Below are positions 15,758 through 19,692 of a DNA stretch of 19,692 nucleotides, in pieces; positions within the stretch are counted from its first letter, which is position 1, and every line of letters starts with the position of its first letter. Under the pieces are notes generated by a model that saw only the letters and a list, made by a program, of their open reading frames with translations, was not told the DNA's origin and searched no databases. Source of the DNA: Proteobacteria bacterium CAG:495 (lineage in GTDB: Bacteria > Pseudomonadota > Alphaproteobacteria > RF32 > CAG-239); assembly GCA_000432275.1 (NCBI GenBank), contig HF995290.1:1-19692 (forward strand), read 5' to 3'. The translations under genes and the position numbers were made by a program.

Positions 15758-16657
15758 ATGACCAGACTTTTAAATCCCGGCGACACCTTAGCCATCGTCT
15801 CCCCTTCGGTGATGCTTTCCCGTCGTGAAAGCATCAACCTGGATGCTGCAATCGGTTATTTTGAAAGCTTGGGATTTAAAATCAAACTCATGCCGACAAC
15901 CCTCACCGGCTTGCGGCATACTCCCGATTCGGACAAAGAGAAAGCGCGGGACATTATGGCGGCTTTTGCCGCCCCCGAGGTCAAGGCAATGGTAGCTGCT
16001 CACGGCGGAGCCAGTTCGCTGCGCATTCTCCCCTTCCTTGACTTTAATGTCATCCGTGCCCATCCCAAACCCCTGATCGGTTTCAGCGACACCACCTCCG
16101 TTCAGTTGGGTATCTATGCACAAACCAAACTGCCCTATGTCTCTGGCTTTTTATGCGAATACGACTTTCGCCGCGGCAATATTGACCCGACGGTAGACCG
16201 CGACTTGAGAGCGATTTTAGACGGAGAGAAGTTCTTTTCCGAAGAGGGAAGCTGTCTTCGCGGCGGCAACGCCGAAGGAACGCTTGTCGGCGGCAATTTA
16301 AGCACGTTGAGCGACCTCAACGGAACGCCCTACTATCCGGACATCCGCGATTCGATTATCCTCATCGAAGACGAAGTGGAAAAACCTTACAAAATAGCCT
16401 TGATGCTGACCCAGCTGCGGCTCAATCCCGATTTCAAATATGTCAAAGGAATTGTTTTCGGCAAATTCAGCGAATGCGAAGACCCCGCTACGACCCACGG
16501 CAGCCTGGATGATGTCATCAGCGATTTTGCCCGCCAGGTTGACGTTCCGGTTATCCGTGATTTTGCATACGGACATTTCCCCGCTCGTCATGTCCTGACT
16601 TTGGGCGTGCGTTACCGGTTGAACGCCAACGCCTGTACATTAGAACAAATTGGCTAG
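15758..16657 (+). CDS. ldcA: Murein LD-carboxypeptidase, peptidase family S66
   Basis: This cytoplasmic serine peptidase removes the terminal D-Ala from murein tetrapeptides, leaving tripeptide for reuse. The 299-aa protein has the S66 layout: MTRLLNPGDTLAIVSPS at the N-terminus, the nucleophile Ser110 in GFSD, the catalytic Glu204 in LIEDE and His273 in YGHF. The segment TLVGGNLSTLSDLNGTPY (175-192) is the usual family block. All three catalytic positions are present, so it should be active. The ATG abuts the Mur ligase stop with AAGGA seven bases upstream, so the pair is co-translated. Its last 18 bases overlap the convergent HExxH membrane-protein gene. Confidence 0.94.
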   Translation: MTRLLNPGDTLAIVSPSVMLSRRESINLDAAIGYFESLGFKIKLMPTTLTGLRHTPDSDKEKARDIMAAFAAPEVKAMVAAHGGASSLRILPFLDFNVIRAHPKPLIGFSDTTSVQLGIYAQTKLPYVSGFLCEYDFRRGNIDPTVDRDLRAILDGEKFFSEEGSCLRGGNAEGTLVGGNLSTLSDLNGTPYYPDIRDSIILIEDEVEKPYKIALMLTQLRLNPDFKYVKGIVFGKFSECEDPATTHGSLDDVISDFARQVDVPVIRDFAYGHFPARHVLTLGVRYRLNANACTLEQIG

Positions 16658-17323
16658 CAGGGCTTTAACGTAGTTCCAGTTACGAACGTTCAGATAATTG
16701 ATTAAATCCAAATACAGGCTTACGCCGGCCCATCCTCTGGTATTAAAAGCCAGCATTGAACCGACAGCCCATAAATTGGCCGCCGGCAAAAACATAGCGC
16801 AAAACTTGTAGGAAACTTTGGGCAAATCCGTTTGTTTTTCATGAATCTGAGAGCCGACGGTATCCAGGTGATAGCCGATAAAAAAGCCCAAAATGCCGTT
16901 TAAAATCAGATTCGACGGCGCAAAATGAGTATAAACGGAAAAAGCAATCATATAAAAGAAACCGAACAACGGAAAGAAATACGGCGCAATGACAATCAGC
17001 CAGTTGCCTTCGCCTTCAAACGACATATTGCCGCCGGAATTGTCGCCTTCTACGCGTATGCCGGTCACTTTGTGCAACGTCAGCAAGGCAAAAAAAGCAT
17101 GTGTCATCTCATGGGCAACAATTTCCATATTTGACTTGACTGACGAGTCCATCATGCTGCGGGAAATAAAAAACAGGAAAAACCCGCCGAACAAAGCCAC
17201 ATATTGCAAATTGGTAAACTTGAAATAATAGAGGGATTGAATATACGCCGGCAATGACAAAAGCATATACAAGGCAACCGGCCACTTCAAAAGCTCAATA
17301 AACCTGTCTACTAAAACACGCAT
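16640..17323 (-). CDS. M50-like HExxH membrane metallopeptidase homologue, larger form
   Basis: A 227-aa integral membrane protein. Hydrophobic segments lie at about 15-35, 41-54, 107-130, 138-152 and 174-192. HEMTH at residues 71-75 is a zinc-binding motif, and a later SQIHEKQTDL (158-167) resembles the third-ligand region of M50-type proteases, with D166 the candidate. Between the two lies an APYFFPLFG segment, as in M50B proteins. A strong AAAGGAG precedes the start. The first 60 residues are hydrophobic without a cleavable signal. Its 3' end overlaps ldcA by 18 bp in the convergent direction. Protease activity is inferred; the protein it acts on is unknown. Confidence 0.75.
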   Translation of the reverse strand: MRVLVDRFIELLKWPVALYMLLSLPAYIQSLYYFKFTNLQYVALFGGFFLFFISRSMMDSSVKSNMEIVAHEMTHAFFALLTLHKVTGIRVEGDNSGGNMSFEGEGNWLIVIAPYFFPLFGFFYMIAFSVYTHFAPSNLILNGILGFFIGYHLDTVGSQIHEKQTDLPKVSYKFCAMFLPAANLWAVGSMLAFNTRGWAGVSLYLDLINYLNVRNWNYVKALLANLF

Positions 17324-17429
17324 AGATAGTTCTCCTTTGCCTTATTATTAGCACACCCGTGCAAAAATTCATCCCGTTTCTGCAATCTATTAACATTTCT
17401 TCAACACTTCCTGTTGTATGCTGACTTCA

Positions 17430-17503
17430 AACTTATCCAATAAGTTGGTTGGCCGCCTCTAGCTTCCCCCAGAAATGTCGGAGGCGGTCATTTAAATTTT
17501 TTT
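17430..17503 (+). ncRNA. Tandem-hairpin element, possible small RNA or leader
   Basis: Two hairpins stand in tandem. AACTTAT-CCA-ATAAGTT (17430-17446) is a perfect 7-bp stem with a 3-nt loop. Four bases later GGCCGCCTC (17451-17459) pairs with GAGGCGGTC (17481-17489) around a 21-nt loop, one pair being G-U, and a T-run ends at 17503. The last hairpin with its T-run resembles a terminator separated by seven bases from its U-tract. It lies alone between the M50-like gene and the acidic-protein gene, so a short RNA or a leader regulating the latter fits. It matches no family I recognise. Confidence 0.4.
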
Positions 17504-17575
17504 AGCGATATCTGTTGCCAAAGCACAAGAATGCATATATCATAAAAAGACATATTAGATTAAAGGATTATGGTT

Positions 17576-17875
17576 ATGGCCGGTGAAGATTTTGAAACTT
17601 ACGATTTTCTGATTAATGACGAAGACGAAGCGATGCTCCTGCTCTATGTTCGCGAAGGCGAACCCGAGAATGCGACCATAAACCTCGACATCGACAACAA
17701 AAGCGCAGTCTTAAACCGCAATGCCGGCGATAAAATCGAACTGCAAAACATTCCGGACGAAATTATTGACAGTATGGAAGATGCGGACAAGCTTCTGATT
17801 TGCGAGCTCAGTATTGAAGATGATGAAAAAGACACTCAGATTGTCTATGCTTATGAAGCTGAAATTACCGATTAA
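17576..17875 (+). CDS. Small acidic protein of unknown function
   Basis: A 99-aa, strongly acidic protein (MAGEDFETYDFLINDEDE at the start), with no signal peptide or membrane segment and no known domain that I recognise. The hydrophobic pattern suggests a compact beta-rich fold (AMLLLYVREG, ATINLDIDN, KIELQNI, TQIVYAYEAEI). I chose the second ATG at 17576, not the one at 17570, because AAAGGA lies eight bases upstream of it and only two bases from the first. The ankyrin-repeat gene starts inside its last 23 bases, so they are likely translationally coupled and may act together; cytosolic versus exported location makes direct contact uncertain. Confidence 0.75.
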   Translation: MAGEDFETYDFLINDEDEAMLLLYVREGEPENATINLDIDNKSAVLNRNAGDKIELQNIPDEIIDSMEDADKLLICELSIEDDEKDTQIVYAYEAEITD

Positions 17876-18575
17876 AACATTCTTCCGCTCCTCTTTCCTG
17901 CGAAACCTGCCTTTCGCTCTTTTGTTTATCATCGTTGTTTTTGGCAGATTCGCATATGCCGCACAGTTTGACACTTCTTTGTTGCCCTCCCTGAGTGCCG
18001 CCGAAATGCAATCGGCAATTGACGACGGCCTGGACATCAACAACACGCTCCCCGACGGTTCGACCCTGCTGATGCTTGCTGCCGCCCAAAGCTCTTTTCC
18101 CGTTGTTGAAACGCTTATTCAAAACGGTGCAAACGTCAATGCCTCTGATTATCTTGACAATACCGTTCTCATAAACGCGGCGCAGTTTAACCCTGACGAA
18201 CAAATTATTTCCCTGCTGATTTCGCACGGCGCTGTCGTTGACGCCGCCAATAAGTCCGGCGGCACCGCTTTGCTTTATGCCGCTAATCTTAACCCCAACA
18301 TCTCGGTTATCAAAAAATTACTGGACGCAGGAGCTGACGCCAATCATCAAGACGGCAGCAAAATAACTCCGTTAATCGCCGCCGTTACCACCTCGATTTC
18401 TCCGGAAAAACGCAACAATGCCGAAGTTGTCAAACTATTGCTGGATGCCGGTGCCAATCCCCATTATTATTACAAAGAAGTGCGTGCGCTCGATTATGCC
18501 CAAAACAACCCTAATTTGAAATACTCTCCGGCTTTGCAATACCTCAAAGACGCCATGTGGAATTGGAACAAATAA
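17853..18575 (+). CDS. Secreted ankyrin-repeat protein
   Basis: A 240-aa protein with a signal peptide (residues 1-36, RNLPFALLFIIVVFGRFAYA) followed by four ankyrin-type repeats. These are DGSTLLMLAAAQ...LIQNGANVN (68-96), DNTVLINAAQ...LISHGAVVD (102-130), GGTALLYAAN...LLDAGADAN (136-164) and ITPLIAAVTT...LLLDAGANP (171-203), then a degenerate fifth stretch. Ankyrin repeats bind proteins; an exported one may act in the periplasm or, in host-associated bacteria, on host targets, neither of which can be told here. The start is uncertain: in-frame ATG codons at 17820 and 17823 and a TTG at 17814 would add 10-13 residues. No Shine-Dalgarno is seen; coupling to the upstream gene is likely. A terminator follows directly. 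Confidence 0.82.
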   Translation: MKLKLPIKTFFRSSFLRNLPFALLFIIVVFGRFAYAAQFDTSLLPSLSAAEMQSAIDDGLDINNTLPDGSTLLMLAAAQSSFPVVETLIQNGANVNASDYLDNTVLINAAQFNPDEQIISLLISHGAVVDAANKSGGTALLYAANLNPNISVIKKLLDAGADANHQDGSKITPLIAAVTTSISPEKRNNAEVVKLLLDAGANPHYYYKEVRALDYAQNNPNLKYSPALQYLKDAMWNWNK

Positions 18576-18610
18576 AAAAAGCGAACCGTTTTTGCGATTC
18601 GCTTTTTTTT
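18576..18610. terminator. Bidirectional rho-independent terminator
   Basis: AAAAAGCGAA (18576-18585) pairs with TTCGCTTTTT (18598-18607) around a 12-nt loop, with runs of T on both strands. It ends the ankyrin-repeat gene on the plus strand and the convergent HAD-like gene on the minus strand. Confidence 0.9.
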
Positions 18611-18627
18611 CATAGCCGGGATTGCGA

Positions 18628-19047
18628 TTAAAAAATCGCCCGCGCCCAATATGGATAATTGATAAAATTCTCCATACGGTAGCCATTTCCCATAAAAACT
18701 TTCATAAAATAATTTTCCTGTGACGGCGTACTGCTCCAATACCAGTCTTCAAACAGCAAATCAACCTCCACGCCATGAGATTGCAGTTTCGTCGCTTCAA
18801 CATTAAATGTCTCGCGAAAAGCAGACAAACCTGCCACCAGCATCTTATCGCCCAACTTTCCTCCCTGCTGTTCAACAAAACGAACCGCATCGGGATAAGT
18901 CAGTTTCGACTGTTTTAATCCTACTCTGGCCTCAAAAACGACTTTTTCATCTTCAATGCCCTGAACCAGCAAATGCTTTAACTTTTTCCCGTTAAAAGAC
19001 TCCGAAACAACACCGTCGCAATCAACTAACAAAATTTTCTTTTCCAT
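18628..19047 (-). CDS. Short uncharacterised protein with HAD-like N-terminal motif
   Basis: A 139-aa protein starting MEKKILLVDCDGVVSES, which matches motif I of the HAD superfamily (nucleophile D9 and acid/base D11). The usual later HAD motifs (a lysine and a pair of acidic residues) are not obvious. FEDWYWSSTPSQENYFMKVF in the last third is unusual. It may be a reduced HAD-type phosphatase or an unrelated small protein. No Shine-Dalgarno precedes the ATG: the leader is A+T-rich, as for the 357-aa orphan gene. On the minus strand a perfect TTGACA lies at 19124-19119, about 70 bp upstream. The gene is single, ending at a shared terminator. Function unknown. Confidence 0.7.
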   Translation of the reverse strand: MEKKILLVDCDGVVSESFNGKKLKHLLVQGIEDEKVVFEARVGLKQSKLTYPDAVRFVEQQGGKLGDKMLVAGLSAFRETFNVEATKLQSHGVEVDLLFEDWYWSSTPSQENYFMKVFMGNGYRMENFINYPYWARAIF

Positions 19048-19361
19048 AAAATTTGGTTTTAGTTAAAATAATTTATTAATACTCAAAATATACCTAAAAT
19101 TATCACGATAATCTCCCCTGTCAAATAAAAACCGCACTTTTGAGCCTTTATCTAAAGAAAACTTCGATTCGGAAACACTTTCTCTGCTCTACGGAACTGG
19201 CATTGACACACCCCAAATTTAACGATGATTTAAAAGATGATGAACTTAATTCAATCGGACACGATGACGGCTGCTTCAAAAAAACAGCGTTAAAAGCTGA
19301 TTTTTTCGTCACAGAACAGCAGTGAATTGCGCCTAGGGAAAAGTTCAGCATAAAAAAACAT

Positions 19362-19376
19362 ATGCTTTTCAAGCAT
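19362..19376 (-). terminator. Second, backup terminator hairpin after rplQ
   Basis: ATGCTT (19362-19367) pairs with AAGCAT (19371-19376) with a 3-nt loop. On the minus strand it is followed by ATG and then seven T. It lies just beyond the main hairpin. Confidence 0.55.
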
Positions 19377-19380
19377 AAAA

Positions 19381-19404
19381 AAAGACCGCTTCACAGCGGT
19401 CTTT
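19381..19404 (-). terminator. Rho-independent terminator of rplQ
   Basis: AAAGACCGC (19381-19389) pairs with GCGGTCTTT (19396-19404), a perfect 9-bp stem around 6 nt. On the minus strand it runs into a T-tract. It lies 22 bp past the rplQ stop and ends the ribosomal-protein operon. Confidence 0.93.
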
Positions 19405-19426
19405 CATATTCTTCATCAGCTAAAAA

Positions 19427-19692
19427 CTATTTAGCTTCGGCATTAGCCTTTTCAGCTTCAGCAGCAGCCGCTTTTTCAGCAGCAACGCGTGCAATGTCTT
19501 TAGCGCCTTTGGCATTGACGTCACGGTCAACCAATTCGATGATAGCCATATCGGCAGCATCACCATAACGGAAACCGGCTTTCAAAACGCGGGTATAACC
19601 GCCGTTGCGGTCTTTATAGCGTTCAGCCAAAGTAGAGAAAAGTTTGGAAACGACTTCGTTGTCACGCAGCAATGCCAAAGCTTGTCTGCGGT
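19427..19692 (-). CDS. rplQ: 50S ribosomal protein L17, C-terminal part cut by the window edge
   Basis: The minus-strand frame reads RRQALALLRDNEVVSKLFSTLA, then GGYTRVLKAGFRYGDAADMAIIELVDR, the conserved second half of L17, a 23S rRNA-binding protein near the exit tunnel. The N-terminal half lies outside the window. After the conserved core there is an alanine/lysine/glutamate-rich tail of about 25 residues (AAEKAAAAEAEKANAEAK at the end), as often in alphaproteobacterial L17. rplQ is normally the last gene of the alpha ribosomal operon after rpoA. The terminator follows directly. Confidence 0.96.
   Translation of the reverse strand, partial: RRQALALLRDNEVVSKLFSTLAERYKDRNGGYTRVLKAGFRYGDAADMAIIELVDRDVNAKGAKDIARVAAEKAAAAEAEKANAEAK

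Larger units (their letters stand above)
19048..19426. other. Intergenic region between the HAD-like gene and rplQ
   Basis: No gene is supported here. A TTGACA (19124-19119, minus strand) may be the -35 of the HAD-like gene, next to a small TTATC-AC-GATAA repeat around 19101-19112. The right end holds two hairpins that end rplQ transcription (19362-19376 and 19381-19404). The middle, about 19140-19340, has only short overlapping open frames that lack a ribosome-binding site. Confidence 0.6.

Noticed and set aside
17460..17480. Known riboswitch in the tandem-hairpin element
   Set aside because: The loop sequence does not match guanidine, SAM, TPP, cobalamin, glycine or fluoride consensus features that I can recall.
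19106..19210. Short plus-strand frame ending LLYGTGIDTPQI, possible gene remnant
   Set aside because: It has no ATG, GTG or TTG at a suitable place, is bounded by stops and lies in a promoter region of the opposite strand. Too little to call a pseudogene.
19148..19372. Minus-strand 74-codon frame between rplQ and the HAD-like gene
   Set aside because: Its start overlaps the terminator hairpin of rplQ, it is serine/cysteine/phenylalanine-rich without a motif, and no ribosome-binding site is visible.
1..19692. CRISPR array, insertion sequence, prophage or toxin-antitoxin pair
   Set aside because: No regularly spaced repeats, transposase, integrase or phage structural genes were seen. The acidic/ankyrin pair lacks any toxin motif.

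Overview
The window looks like a stretch of a Gram-negative bacterial chromosome, most likely an alphaproteobacterium. The evidence is an EF-Tu start reading MAKEKFERNK, an L17 protein with an alanine/lysine-rich C-terminal tail, a lipoprotein signal peptide, and FieF-, MurQ-, RlmB-, LdcA- and Mur-ligase-like proteins. This assignment is an inference from protein character and cannot be proved here. Both ends lie in translation loci read leftwards: the 3' part of rplQ enters from the right, and tRNA-Tyr, tRNA-Gly and the first codons of tuf leave on the left. Everything between is a mixed block of housekeeping and poorly known genes.

Left part (1-7281): a tRNA-Tyr/tRNA-Gly/tuf transcription unit on the minus strand is divergent from murQ-rlmB on the plus strand. 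Next comes a plus-strand unit of a GldA-type ABC ATPase, a very large three-part membrane protein (ABC-2 permease, GldG-like domain and DUF4340-like domain in one chain) and a FieF-type metal-efflux protein. These are tightly spaced or overlap.

Middle part (7282-11852): a 0.5-kb gene-poor stretch rich in inverted repeats, an orphan 357-aa minus-strand protein, and hppA (membrane pyrophosphatase) with two 3' hairpins and a structured leader. A small lipoprotein gene is divergent from hppA.

Right part (11853-19692): a translationally coupled TetR regulator plus HExxH membrane protein on the minus strand. A secreted protein, a Mur ligase and an LD-carboxypeptidase follow on the plus strand. A second HExxH membrane protein is convergent with them. 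Next are a tandem-hairpin intergenic element, an acidic small protein overlapping a secreted ankyrin-repeat protein, a short protein with a HAD-like aspartate motif on the minus strand, and rplQ.

Functional themes are murein recycling (murQ, Mur ligase and ldcA), envelope membrane systems (the ABC/Gld-like complex, two M50-like proteins, lipoprotein, secreted proteins) and ion/energy handling (hppA, CDF). The items most worth a second look are the permease/GldG/DUF4340 fusion, the pair of M50-like membrane proteins (one coupled to a TetR gene with a nearby palindrome), the Mur ligase with altered signature residues, and two intergenic elements that may encode structured RNAs.
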